Shown in pieces: positions 29,652 through 42,505 of a stretch of 64,000 nt of DNA (positions are counted from its first letter, which is position 1; every line of letters begins with the position of its first letter). Both the position numbers and the translations under genes were made by a program. Below the pieces are notes generated by a model. It was not told where the DNA came from and made no database searches. It saw only the letters and a program-made list of their open reading frames with translations. Origin of the DNA: Symsagittifera roscoffensis (lineage: Eukaryota > Xenacoelomorpha > Acoela > Convolutidae); contig NC_087067.1 in NCBI RefSeq assembly GCF_963678635.1, positions 12,431,673-12,495,672 of the forward strand, written 5' to 3'.

Positions 29652-32600
29652 GTAAGTGTTTTCTAAAAGATGTATTAAAAATTGTATTGGCAAAGGATGT
29701 AACTATAGAAAATATTCTCCCGCAGTTAAAACTCTGAAAAAACATGGCAAAACGACGTACTTAGTTACTTATTGTAAAATTTTTACGGATGTCTTTTAGT
29801 TGAAAACGGATGTCGTACAAAATTAGCAAACGGAGACCTTTTGGGTGGTAAGAGGGCCGAATCCCAGAGGGGGAAAATGCGACTGCATTTTGGATTAAAT
29901 CTAAAATCTAAAACGCTGTTTAACGCACCATTTGTACCAATTAGTTCGCCGCAATTTAGTTTGGAATGATTTTTGCTCTGGATTAACTCAACGCCTTTGC
30001 TACGCATTTATGGAAAGTGTTACATTTTGAACGCATTAACTATGCTAAACAGACTCAAATACCAATTTTTGAAATCCTCATAGCTTAAACAAAAAAGATC
30101 ACACCTAATTTTTCAAAATTTTTAAGCTTATCGAAACAATATCTCTCACTTTCTGCTAAAATATCCATCTAATTAGCTGATTGAAAGTCAAAATTAGTCT
30201 GAAAAAAATCACAGTGCGCAAATATTTCATTCACGCTTCAAAAATTGAAACACCAAGCCTGGAAACGAAAACCATTTTTTGAATGGGCAAGGAAGTTAAG
30301 GCGTCTGATTTGCAGCGTTTGTTTGGTTTTTGAAAAACAATCTTATAATTTTTTCGAGTTCCAATGATTCTCAAGTTTGCAATATCTTACAAAATGATTT
30401 GAAGTGTTTTTTTAATCGCGGGCGAATGCCAAAAACTAGGGCTCTTTTTCACGTCACCTCATTAAACAATTTCTATTTTTTTTTTTTTTATGCGTGTAGT
30501 AATTATGGCGGATCAACTGTGCAATCTCCCCCCTTCTCGCTTCAGGAGGGGGGGGGGGGCGAGATAGCTCAATAGGCACTTGAGACAAGCCTACTTGAAA
30601 TTAGTATGAATGATATGAAATCATGAGCCAGATTCTCCTACAACTGCGGAATACTAACAATTATAATAGCATTTTCAAAAACAACTTTGAAAAATATAAA
30701 AATCGCTAACACTCATGCACATAAAGCCGTTCTTTCTGTCTTAATGAAAAAAGCGATTGCGTACCTTTCTATGATGCTGCGGCGAACGTTTCTTGGTATT
30801 CAGATAAAAGGTTATAATTTTTTTTTTAATTTGCAATGATTGCTTTATTTTTCAAATTTTTTTCGCTGCACTCAATGAAATCAAACTTAAGTCGGTCAAG
30901 TTATTGTGTGCTATGAACAAGTCAGCCATTTCCCTGTATTTGGTAACGTCTTCTGTAGCGTTAAACCGTTTTTGCTCGAGGTTGACAGAGCTCAATTGGT
31001 CATTTCGCGGGTGGAGAGATAGCTCAATTTATCCATTATGCATGAACGCGTTATTTGAATATTTAAGTCAAATCTGTTCTCAATAAATGTTTTGCTTGTC
31101 ATCAAATCTTCCATTGTATTATTCCAACCTTACAATAATTTTTTACAAAACTGAAATTCAAATGTGGATGGGAAGTGGAAAGGATCCAAAACCAGTAACT
31201 TTTGGGCTTAAACTATACAATAATTTCAAAAAACGGTGTATCCAAAATAGCCTGTTTTCATGGTTTTGACACAGCTTGACAAAATTGAAACCGTTGAAAC
31301 TAGGGGCAGATTTGGGAGGGGGTTTCAATTTTTTTGTTGAAAAACCGCAATACTCTCCTCCTCGATAAAACCATATATCCTCCCCTGGCTGGGACCAGCG
31401 CTTTAAAAAACACATTTCAGTTTAAAAATTGCTAAGCCACTGATAAAGAAATAAAATATATGAAAAGGTTTCATGTTCAGATATTGCACGATGCTATTGA
31501 TTTTCTGATATTAGAAAGCAACAGAAGCGTTTTTTTTTCTTTGAAAATACCTGGACAAAATTATGTTTGTAAAACTGTAGTCAGATGGCAATGATCTGTG
31601 CTATTTACGCAGAAACTTAACAAAGAACTGTATCGGATTGTATCTGTGGTATTTAAATAGTATTATGAAACTATTTTCGTAGGTAGTGGTAATGATCCAT
31701 TTTCTGTGTGGGAGTATTGGGTGCAGCATGGGCTACCGACGGGGGGACGATTTGGAGACAAGAAATCATGCCAACCATACAGGCAGACAGACACTGATTC
31801 ATTCCAAACACCAGATCAAAATATTCCAGAAAACTCGGTCTCGTGCCGATCTTTGTAGTTTCTGTGTTTTAGGCTAAAATACAAAAATATAAAACGAAAA
31901 TTATACAGTTCCATTCCATGCCATTTTCATGCAATTCGTTTTCTTCTATGGAGTTTTAAGCAATTGTATGGTAAGAAACTTTTTGCCCTTCCGGGAGGTT
32001 GCCACCAACAAAACTGGATTTTGAGGACGAGCTATTGATTTTACACGGTTATATATGAAGAGTAACCTTGCGGAAAGAGCAATAATTCAAAAAAATACAA
32101 TTCCATACAACTCCATAGAAGAAAGTGGATTGTATGAAAATGGCAGTTTAGCATTTTTCCATACAATGGGTTGTTTTTTATTTTTGTATTTTATCCTAAA
32201 ACACAAAAATCAATGTTTTTGTTCTACTTTTCTCAAAATATTGCGATGTCTCTTTCAACGAATACTCGCAATTTTGCACTAAATTTGAATTAAAAACACT
32301 CTTGCAGTGTTTTCAATGCTGATTTTCTGGAAAAACTAAAGATGGCAAATCATGATTCCGAAGGAAAGCAGCAAAAGAGACGATAACTCAAATACTCAGA
32401 AAAAATGAAACAAAAAAGTTGTTTTGATATGAAAAACATTTTTGAATTTTTTGAAAAAAAACTGTAAGTGGGGGTAATTTGGATATTTTACAAAACTTTG
32501 AACTTTTTGAGTTTTTTTCTAACCCAAGTAACATTTTGCGATTGACGCATTGAGTTTAAAATCGAACAAATTTATCTTTTTCATTGGTTTTCGAATAAGA

Positions 32601-35600
32601 CTCAGGTAAAGAAAATCGCGATTAAGAAAAATGTATCTATAAAATTCTAACTTATCATTAGTCTGCCTGTAGAATACCGGGAAAAGAGGCAACAGCTGCA
32701 CACTTCTTGAGTTCAATTCTCCCTAGCTTTTTTGATAATAAAAGTTGTCCCACGCGCTGTATTTTACAGTACCATAAGTCGTTCAAAAACGATCTTTATT
32801 TCGGATCAAGGGCTTACAAATTACCCTCGCTCAACACTAGATTGATGAAGCTGGACATTATGCTAAACGGGCCCGTGGTTTCCGTTGTTCGTATGAGTGA
32901 AGATCTTAGAAGCTACAAATCTGGAATTTATCATCATCAAATTGGAAATTCAAGGTATTTTGTATTTTTGATTGCGTAACCAGGAAAAATTTAATCGCCA
33001 AGATGGAAAGATTGATAGCTGATTTCCTAATGAGCACAAATACTATGAGTAAAAGAAAAATTATTGAAACGTAATGAGCATTTTATTAATTAGCCTCACA
33101 CGCTTATTGATTTCGGTGACTTTCGATGCTTTTTTTATCAGCCAAAACAGTTTCAAAAATCTGATTTAAAAAATATGCTTTTATGAAAAATGACTAGAAC
33201 AGATTTTGACCTACTGCCGATTTCGTCCCGCAAACCTAATTGACAGAATTCGTACGTTTGCAGAGTTCGTATCTCTCCTTGTAACTAATAGCTCGTGAGG
33301 CGACTTCTATTTGAAAGTGCCATTTAGACGAAAGCGAAATTTTGGACTATTTCAATTTAGCGATGACTCGCAGCAGGCGGTTATGTCCAACAGTAGGTTT
33401 GGCGGCATATACTGATTCTTGAAGCGATGCGAAATAAGTTGTCAGTTCCTGCTGATGCTTTGTCACGAGTTCTGATGTTTTTTGAAGGGTCGCGCTCTAC
33501 GAACTGTCGATTTTTCTAATTACGGCCAATTGTCGCGTTCGACTACTTTTTGCTTTCGACAAATCGTCGCCGAAGTCTTCGAACGTTTGAAATTTAAGCC
33601 CAGATTAATTTGCCTCACTGAGACGTGGTTGCTTGAAAAAAAATGTCTAAGCTAAACTAAAGAGTAAATGGCTACTAAGATTTGAAAGGGGCTTCAAAAG
33701 GGCTGGATGTGAGGCTATTTATGTAAAAAACGAAATCAAAGGCTACTCGGTAGAAACAATATCAAACAGTAATGAAAACTTCGAATTGAAAACAAAAAAC
33801 AAACGTAACAGTTGTCGACTTACCGACAAATTCTGTTTAGACGAAACTCTTAGCAAATCAGAAAATCACCTTGACAATACTTTTTTTAGCACTACAGCTG
33901 AGTATGTTATATGCGACAATTTCAACATAAATGTTATTTTCGAAAAACACAAGTGAAAAATTAAATAGCAGAAATAATGCAAGGAGACACTTTTTTCTTG
34001 AGAAAAAAATGGGCAAAGCAGTAAAACAGAAACTTGTGACCCTCTGATAGACCTCAAGTTTTTCCCACTGAAAAGAAAAAAGAAAAACAATATAATATGA
34101 TAAGACCCTGAGGTTAAAGCAAGTTGCCCCATTAAAACTTGAGCTAAAATTTTTAAAATCTAAATTAAACGCTGATTTGGTAGCAAAAAAAAAACAACCT
34201 ATTTTTGTCACGAAAATGGTGACCGACAAAAAACTAAATTACTATGCACAAAAGAATGAACACAAATTTGGCAAAAAAGTGAGTTTTTTAGGCCTTGAGT
34301 GAATTCAAAGGAGAGACCAAATTAGCCAGTCCACTAAATCTAGTTTGTGATGAAAATGCTGAAAACTTCAAAATGCAACCATCCGAAATGTTTTATTACA
34401 AAAAACCAGTAGTATGCCAATCACACTTACAGAGTGAACTAAATTAAAATTTTTAGAAAAATTTTATTTCAAGAGATGATAAATGCTATTCATATCTCCA
34501 ATAAAAAATATAGCTCAGACTGCTATAACGACTACTAATCTTTGTAGAACAAGTAAAACTAACAGTTGGTGATCCAATTAAAAATTTTTGAAGATTTTTT
34601 TAAAACATGAGATTTTCCAGCTTAAAAACTGCAAAAACTTTACCAATTCATACAGCTGGCAAAAAAACATCCAGAAATGTTAAGACTAATTACATTCGAA
34701 CTTTTGAACGATCAAGATAAAAACTGCTAACTGTCAAGTTTGTTAAAAACTTTGACATGCTGTCACATAAACAACTAGCGTTCCGGGAGAAGCGGAGCGC
34801 GTAGATGCAATTGTCTCGCTCCTAGAAAATAAAAATTAATCTATCCCAACTCAATTATACAGTGCAAATTTTCGTTTGAAATTTTTTTTGATACAAGCAT
34901 CGTTCCATTTTTTTTTTCAAAAACTCCATGTTATGACGGACTCACGAGAACCTGTAAACAAAATTTCTAAATTGTACTTATCAGATTGTGTGCAATATAA
35001 AGAAATCAAAAATTACAAATCTTTGATGATAAATGTTGAAAATAGAGTACGCAAGGCTCAGTTTTAGGTCCCTTGGTTTTCATAATATGATTTGTCTGTC
35101 GATAAAAACAAAAGCAAAAATAACTTAATTCTTCACGGTCCATAAAACTATCGAAAAATGCCCAAAGCTAACAAACGTACATCAAGCAGTCATAAATGGC
35201 GACAAAATTGAAACAATCAATTGGAATATCAAGAAAATAAAATTGAAGAAAAACAATTTTTTAGATATCTGCAAGTACATATTGACTCAAATAGAAATTT
35301 CAAGCTCATAGAGAAAAAGTAACTAAATGTTGCTCCAGCAACCAAAAAATCAAATTAACGTTCTTAACCACACATTTTTTCTAGAAAATTAAATCTTGGA
35401 TGAAAAGGCCGTTTTTGAGGTTTGAAAATTCAAGGCAAAGGAAGTATGTACTTCTTTTACAATTGTTACTTTTTCTAAGAATGTTTTTCTTTCGACTTGT
35501 GCAACTCGATAAAAAACAAAATTTTCAGCAGCTGTAAATCTCACTATGCGAGCAGAACGCTAGATTCATTTTTTCCTTGAGGCACTTGAAAACAGACCTA

Positions 35601-37680
35601 AATTTTCATAGCGTCCTCCTAATCTGTTGTTAGTCAATTAGTTTGCTCATTTCATATTAACTTAAAGTTTGCTTTTTATCATTATTTAAGACGTATTAAA
35701 TCAACGTTGGACAATAAACCTTCCAAAGCAATCAAGTACTAAAATATTAGCAAACAAATTAATGAACGGGTCAATATCCGCTGGTTTATCAACATACCCG
35801 AACTGACAAAAATGGTTTCGGATCGATTTAAATTGATTTTAAATCGATTTTAAATCGATCGAAATCGATTAACAATGTACATTTTACGAACTTAAATGGA
35901 TTTTAAATCGATTTAAATCGATTTTTTTTGAAAACTTTAATTCGATTTAAGTGTCTAAAAAATCGATTTAAATCGATTTGGATGGATTTTCCGACTCACT
36001 AAAATCCATCCGAAACTCACTTAAATCCATTTTAAATCGATTTAAATCGATCTTTTTGAAAATTTTAAATCGATTGAAGTGTCTAGAAAATCGATTTAAA
36101 TCGATTTGGATGGATTTTCAGACCCACTAAAACCAATTTTTTTGCTAACAAGGTGAAAAAAACATCCTTTAAAAAATTGTTGGATTTTTTATTCTCGATT
36201 TTTTAAATATAAACACTCGTGCCATATGTTCTAAAATTCAATAAAATTATCCACATAAATCAGATTTTAAGCTCGATTTTAGGCAGTGTAATTATAGAAA
36301 ATTATTGTAAATCCTATGTAACAAAGAAGAAAAGGGTCAGAAAAAATTAAAATTTGATTTCATTAATATGCAATTAAATCATAGAAAATTTTGAAGTTAT
36401 ATCAGATTTTGGTCAAAATTTCGGATAAAAGAAGTTAAGAAAAGGATCATTGTAGATCAGTTTTTGAACTCAAAGTATGCACAAAAATTATAGAATTTTA
36501 TCGATATTTTGGTCTTTTCGTTCGGTCTTTTTTATGCTACAATACGCTATGGATGTAAAATGAAAAATGATAGGCAATGAACAAATGCAATAAAAATTCG
36601 AAACTGATAAATCTCGAATGAAAAAAAATCGATTTAAATCGATTTTAATCCGTTTTAATTCCCTTAAAAATAAAAACAATTTCAGACTGAAAAAAAATGC
36701 TTTTAAATTGATTTAAAATCGATTTCGATCAATTTTTTTAGCTGGGAATTAAGATTCGATCCAAATCAATCTTCATCTTGTTTATTTAATCTTCGTTTTT
36801 TTTCATACTAAAATCGATCTAAATTTAATCAACGTAATTTTTTCATACTAAAATCGATCTAAATTTAATCAACGTACTTTTTTCATACTAAAACCGATCC
36901 TAATCTATTTTTGTCAGTGCGGGTAAGACCAAATCTGTCAATTTTTGTAAAAATAAAATCTGTCCGTATGCCTCAATATAGAGAAACTCAATGAGTTCGG
37001 AGCCTATTAGGAATGGATATTTCGAGATCGCAAATTCTCTATTTGCACCAAAGCACATCATAGCATGCCCCAAAAGCATCATAGCATCCGTCTTCTGCGT
37101 CAATTTTTTTTTCAAAAACATCCGTTTATTATTATATTTTGTTCAATCACCCCCTGCACGTTCACCTAATATATGATCTACCGTAGAATTATCAACTGGT
37201 TTCCCTCAGTTGCGGTGGTTTTTCGGTCGCGGAATTAACATCGACGGGATCGTCATAGTCAAAATATTAGTCGAGGACATCGGACCTCGACCCGGGTTGT
37301 ACGGCGTTCTTGTCAGTATGTTAAGTTTTTAGGCGTTGGATTTTTTTTCACGTGAATCACTTTTCAATCAACTTGAAAAGTAAGAAAAACAAAAAAGTTG
37401 AGACTATGCTGCTACTAAATTTAGAACATAACTACTAATTTTTCGCGACTATTTCGCGACCAATTTGTATCTGTACGGTTCATTTTAACGTTTTATTTGA
37501 TGCTTCAGTAGATACCATGCGGTCAAAATTTTGGGCTGGGGCAAAGAGAACGGGACCGATTACTGGATCTGTGCCAACAGCTGGGGTCGATATTGGGGGG
37601 AGAAGGGATTCTTCAGAATACGAAGGGGGGTCAATGAGGCCCTGATTGAGACTAGGATCTCAGGTGGAATCTCAGTGTAG
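29201..37680 (+). CDS. cathepsin B-like cysteine protease (C1A), 4 exons, 340 aa
   Basis: Exons are 29201-29651, 31683-31854, 32727-32954 and 37509-37680 (1023 nt). All introns are GT...AG and phases join exactly. A signal peptide ([18 protein letters not shown]) is followed by a cathepsin B-type propeptide ([18 protein letters not shown]). The mature part begins near [12 protein letters not shown]106 and catalytic C112 (DQGNCGSCW), H287 ([10 protein letters not shown]) and N307 (CANSWG) are all present. [21 protein letters not shown] is the family's typical late block. Length equals usual cathepsin B (about 335-340). The occluding-loop region ([18 protein letters not shown]) lacks the classical His-His pair. 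It is expected to be secreted or lysosomal/gut. Exon 1 is duplicated upstream. Introns are 2031, 872 and 4554 nt. Confidence 0.93.
29652..31682 (+). other. intron 1 of the cathepsin gene (no gene inside)
   Basis: It contains a G-run (30549-30559), a short remnant near 31300-31388 with the hAT-MITE end phrases AGGGGCAGATTTGGGAGGG and CCTCCCCTGG, and otherwise AT-rich sequence. Confidence 0.5.
31683..31854 (+). CDS. cathepsin B-like gene, exon 2
   Basis: Acceptor TTTTCGTAG|GTAG, donor TCTTT|GTAG. It encodes [20 protein letters not shown], the conserved block after GCxGG in cathepsin B, and the occluding-loop region. It is too interrupted to appear as an ATG-started frame and was found by domain order. 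Confidence 0.87.
32727..32954 (+). CDS. cathepsin B-like gene, exon 3
   Basis: Acceptor CTCCCTAG|C, donor TTCAAG|GTATTT. It encodes [16 protein letters not shown] through [10 protein letters not shown], matching the 'DKxYG..AY' and 'NGPV...YKSGIY' blocks of cathepsin B. Confidence 0.9.
33480..35500 (+). pseudogene. heavily decayed second LINE fragment in cathepsin intron 3
   Basis: [10 protein letters not shown] block (about 33615) matches the endonuclease 'LTETWL' motif of CR1/Jockey-type elements, followed by traces like [10 protein letters not shown] (about 33708) and CDNFNI (about 33912). Near 34970-35075 a frame resembling the RT region before the 'GV.QGS.LGPL' block is visible, with stops. 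Limits are approximate and decay is worse than in the 17460-21520 copy. Confidence 0.5.
35797..36923. mobile_element. TIR element, family B copy 2 (1.13 kb, TA target duplication)
   Basis: The ends CCCGAACTGACAAAAATGG and ATTTTTGTCAGTGCGGG are inverted repeats flanked by TA (35795-35796 and 36924-36925). The interior is rich in AAATCGATTTAAATCGATTT palindromes. A 37-bp unit around CATACTAAAATCGATCTAAA is tandemly repeated near 36805-36890. No ORF is convincing. Confidence 0.75.
37509..37680 (+). CDS. cathepsin B-like gene, exon 4
   Basis: Acceptor GCTTCAG|T. It encodes the catalytic His and Asn blocks and ends [12 protein letters not shown], as in cathepsin B C-termini. A candidate AATAAA lies at 37978-37983. 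Confidence 0.92.
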
Positions 37681-40518
37681 AAGTGTAGAAACAATCTTGG
37701 ACCATAGAACCAATCGGGGCTCTTTAACTATCCCCCCATTTCTCTTATAAAGGGGAACATCATTACTAAGTACGAAATTAACAAAAAATTAGACGTTAAA
37801 TTAGTTTTTTTATGGAATGACAAAATGTTACTGGATTCTAAGGGGGGGGGGGGTGGTAGGGAGTTAAAGATGCGCAGCCAATCTTATGATTTCAAGGCCC
37901 TTCATTACCATATCCTTACAAATTTTTTTTATAATATGATGTGATCTTCTTAAATGAAGGAGGCTGATTTTTGTTTTAATAAAGATTTGAACGAAAAACT
38001 AGTCATAGAGGATCGCAAAGCTGTAAGTGACAGTTTCTTTTGTAGTTATTTTTTATATTTTATGTTTTAGCATACAAAATGAAGACTTTTTTGCTGAACA
38101 AGAAGACGAGAGGAATTGTTTTAGCACAAGAAACTATATCAATAACAAATTTGACAACAGAACCCAAATGAAATTGAGTTAAGCTATTTGATCTATTCAA
38201 TACTTTGCTGCATGCGAAGTATGACTTTGCACTTTATTTGGGGGATCGTTTTCAACAAAAATCTCAAAAAACAAGTTTATTTCTATCAATCTACATAAAT
38301 CTACATCAATCAATTTTTCGGAAAGCAAACACTACTTCATAGACCTTAAAAGGCAGTCGGAACTTTCAGAGCTTCACCAGGCACGAGCAGTTTTTCTCAT
38401 TTCTTATTCAAGTAAACTTTCATACATTACTGCTTATTGGTTATTTCAAGCGTAAAAAATTTTTTCGAAACATTGGTAAGCATTGAGTTTCATTATGCCA
38501 AAATAATTAAAACATTATATGGTTCAGTAAAAAAATTTCAGTAAAAAACTGCATTTCAAGGTCTATGGAGTAGTATTCACTTGAAACACTGTTGAACTTT
38601 CTAAAAAATAATAAAAACTGAAAAAACAAATTGAGATTTTTTAAGAAAAAACATCAACACGCCACATAGAGTACAAAGTGTTAGGTTTCGCTTCTAGTAA
38701 CAAATCAATTATGGCAAATAAGCTTCCTTCAACCAGTATGGAACAATTTCTAAGACGAATTACATCTCTGCTTACACTTTAGAAGCGCAAAATATATCGC
38801 TAGTTGATTGTTTCAAACTGGCCAAATTGGCAATGTTCAAACCCTCATAACTTCTTGAAAGTGACAAGTGAAATTTTTTTTTAAATTTCAGCTCAGGACA
38901 ACAATACTCTTTGAATGATATTGAACAAATTTGTCAAAAATTGCTTGTTAAAAAGTCGAAATAATAGTTTCCAATGAAGAATTCATATGCCCCATTGAAG
39001 ATATCGAATCCCTGAAATCAATTTTAACAACATAATTTTCGTTCGATCAATTTCTGCAACTTTTTGGGAGTTGGAATATTGCCATGCTCTTGACTAAATT
39101 ATGCACATTTTTAAGATTTTTTCCATAATCCTGAAAACGTAACGCGAAGTATTCGTGCGTGGCAAACTATCGCGCGCAACAAAATCGTTCCAAATTGAAT
39201 TGAGGCTAGCTTTCGGTCGCATTATTTTCGGTCGCATTATTTTCGTACGACACAAGTTTTCATACTTGACCTTTGACATTGTCCAAAATTTAGTGTTTCA
39301 GTATTTTTCTCCCAAAAAACTATTTAATAAAGATTAAGGGGCAGTCGGAACACTCAGGGTTTTGTCCTGATATAAGAGCACGTCTGTTTTCTTCGAAAAT
39401 TGTCGAAACAATAAAATATAAATTGCAAGATAATTACAATAAAATTTAAACAATGTTGATGAGAACCGATGATGTTTTTACAGCTGATGAATACTTTAAG
39501 TTATAGCCGCGTAAAAAGAAGAATCAATATTGTAGATTTTCTACACTGTTTTTCTTGTCTCAATGATGTAAATTAAAAAATTGCTCCAAAATTCATTTTC
39601 GTAGCTCAATGTCTTTGTTTAAAGGGAAGGGGGCAATTGTGCGGTTTTTGAGTATGATGCTTTTATGATAAATATGCGACCAAACATATATTTTCATGTA
39701 TAATCTGGTTTTGAGCGATTTTTTCATTTTTGTGAATACATTCACACTGCTTCATCTACCAAAGCATGCCAGCTTGAAACGACGTTTTCTACTTTTTATA
39801 TCGTGTCAAAGTAATTTTTTTTTCAGTTTTATTGAAAACAGAACAGCAGTTTCGTTGAGACATATTTGTTTTCTTTTCTTCAGCTTGTCACGCCCACACG
39901 CCTGATTCTGAAACGAAACAACAAAACATGAAATCTTCTATCGTTATTGTTTGTTTTCTGTCAAAAACACTAATTGGCGTTTGATAACTCTAAGATGATT
40001 ATTGTCAAAACGTTTCCCAAAGAAATCTTTTAAGACACGCGAGAATAATGAAGTATATTTTTTCTACAATAGTTACGATGAATGTTTTTGAGCCCAATAG
40101 TTTCAGGAGTTTGTTAAAGTTCTGTTTTTCCATGAGCGTTTCTAGTCAATTCATAACTGTAAAAATATTTGCATCACACTATTCTTCAGTGAAATGATTG
40201 GTCCACTTACCTCTTGTCATAAAATCTAAATAATTGTGAAATTTCGCGGTTATGATCAAATTGTTCAATAGTGGTTTTTCGTCACCAATATGCGCCAACT
40301 GAACAATTTTAAAGTTGAAAAAAGGGATACCCTACTCGAAAAAAAACAGAGCCACCCCCAGGGGTGTAAAATATATCCCAGGTGTTTTTTAGGAACATAA
40401 ATGGGCTCTACTTAACAACCCATTCCCCTGTGGTATCTCCTAGACAATTGCCACAGTTCCCTATAAATAAAAGCAGTAAATTAGCACTGGATCGTTCTAT
40501 TTATAATTCGAATTTTGC
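37681..40518. other. intergenic DNA with family D fragments
   Basis: Family D pieces: 3' end at 38345-38400 (plus), an inverted internal piece at about 38560-38965, and a partial copy ending GGGGCAGTCGGAACACTC at about 39130-39385. From 39386 to 40518 nothing is recognised. Confidence 0.5.
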
Positions 40519-42424
40519 TGCATTGAGTTAGGACCGAGTTGGTTAACTCATAGAGTAATTTCGGATAGGGTACACCGTCTGCTCGTCACGCTATCTTATT
40601 TTCGGCCGGATAGATTCGTGCAACTTCTTAGTCTAATACCGATCCTAATCTTACTCTTATACTATCTAGTCTCAGGTTGTTTAACTAGTCTCTGCTAGGC
40701 TCAATAGATCTAGGGTATACTGGTTTATTGCGGCTGCTGAAGTGCTCGGGAGAGTCCAACTAATTTCTAAGTTAAATTCAAATCTCTCTGGTGCTGAAAT
40801 TACAAGTAACTTCAGCACTTACAAATAAGTGGGTTGTTAGTTAGATGGATCATGATTGGTTAATATTAAATACTTTACATTGGTAAAATATCTAAATTAT
40901 CCAATCATAAAATGTAGTTTAGATCAGGTTCCACCCATCCGGGTTTTACAGAATTTTTTAGAATAGTTCTTCTGCAATTCGAAGGATGGATGATGGACGT
41001 TGGTGTTTGGCGAACATCATATTTCTTTTGTTTCCTCTTTGTTAAAGAAATTCCAGGAAGCTGGAGTTAGAGACATAAGACGTTGTGTCTTCTAGTGACA
41101 ACGACTAAGTCTTTGCAACAAACTCAAATCTGATTTCAGAATGGTTTGCTATGTCAGGTTTTTCTGTTCTGCGTGGAGATTGTGCGTGGAGGGGATGCCT
41201 GGTTACTCGGATCTGTACGTATACTTGAACATCGAGGTGGTCATTGGTCTAGTTCAATGAAGTCCTTTTCTGCGAAGTCAAGTCGTACTCTAAATCCTTT
41301 GAGTTGTGATTGTGAGTGGCATATCGATTGTGGTTGGTCATTCTCTCTCGAGTGTAGTGGGGTCGTTTTGTCTTTAGATGTTCGTCCTTGGTGTTGTATT
41401 CTGATCTATGTATTGCATAATGTAATTTACATTTTATAAAACATTTATTAGTTTAATATTTTTTAATTATGATTTTAGTTAGTTGTTTTCACAAAAGCTT
41501 TTTGTTTTAGTTCGGTTATTTTGAAGAGTTACTCACACTTGAGTAGCTCTTATTAAAAATAGAGGTGTGGTCACAAAGCGTGGATGTAGCGCGGTGGGTT
41601 AGGCCGGCTATAGAGCATGCTCAGGACGTCCTTCCTGGTGGGTTAGGCCAGGAGTGGGAGTATGATTTCATGCGGTTTTTGTGAGGGGTCCTGTTATGTG
41701 ACAACGTTTTATGTTGGGTTTGTTGTGGTTTTTCTTATGTCTTGTTGGTTATGTCCTTTTTCCAAAAAGCAAATTGTTCGTGGTATGGGTTTGTCTTTCG
41801 ACTTTTTTGTGTTTTATTATTTCTTTCTTAGACTTTATAATAGTCTTCAAAAGAATAAATTATCCAGTTTTAAACTGGGTTAATCCGGTTTGGGTACCGT
41901 TGGTTTCCTTTTCTTAGTCATGCTGTTATTCTATGATTTGTGGTATTTAGTAAGCTGCGTTGGTTAGTTTTGTTTAGTATATGATTCCTTTCCAACCGGG
42001 TTAAAGGAAGGTTTGAAACATGTTATTATATGTTAGAGTTGTTTAGTGTGAAAACTTGAAACTGAAATTCATTATTTTAAACAATTCTTCGTGGGCGAGC
42101 TGTGCGAGTGTGGATAGAATTTCTGTGCGAATGAATGAGAATATCAAAAGGTTAGTACTGCATTTGCTTCTTATTAATTTACTGCATAGAATTTGGAAAT
42201 TTACTGCTAGTTATGGGGGAATTTTAAGTTACAAATTTTCATCATAATTAGATTTACTGCTTGTGGGGAAAATTTTAGAAATGAATTTACTGCATTGGTA
42301 TTAAATTTATAAATTTATAAGTGTAAGAGATTAATAGAATTGTTGAAATCTGTTTGATGAAATTTGCGATCTTTATTTGTTTTTTGTGGTTTTTGTAGGT
42401 GATCGTCGGATGAAGACTAAAAAT
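40519..42424 (-). repeat. LTR of copy A (3' side)
   Basis: It is homologous to 57072-58965. The low-coordinate end is where the two stop matching (TGCATTGAG here, TGCATATTGAG there). The high-coordinate end cannot be fixed, because both copies continue into the same last ORF; 42424 is the predicted 3' splice junction, used only as a marker. GGTGGGTTAGGCC occurs twice around 41593 and 41637. The two LTRs differ by substitutions and several indels (for example near 41030-41170), so insertion is not recent. Confidence 0.7.
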
Positions 42425-42502
42425 CTAAAGAAAACATGGATAAAGAATGGTGAGTTTTTAATGTTTTAATTAGTTAGTAATATTCATTTAATTCATACTT
42501 AC
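42425..42502 (-). other. predicted intron after the last ORF, copy A (78 nt)
   Basis: On the minus strand the stop is followed by CAG|GTAAGT, a consensus donor, and 78 nt later by TTTTCTTTAG|A. CTAACTAAT inside can serve as branch point. The intron begins three nucleotides after the TAA stop. Confidence 0.6.
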
Positions 42503-42505
42503 CTG

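Noticed and set aside
30549..30640. A tRNA-like box A (TAGCTCAATAGG) suggesting a tRNA or tRNA-derived SINE
   Set aside because: No cloverleaf, no B box at the right distance and no acceptor stem pairing.
33858..34229. 123-codon minus-strand frame rich in Phe/Leu
   Set aside because: It lies opposite the decayed LINE fragment and is a low-complexity shadow.
41146..41439. 97-codon plus-strand frame, repeated at 57715-57999
   Set aside because: It is repeated only because it lies in the LTR; it is on the opposite strand to all element genes and its ends vary with LTR indels.
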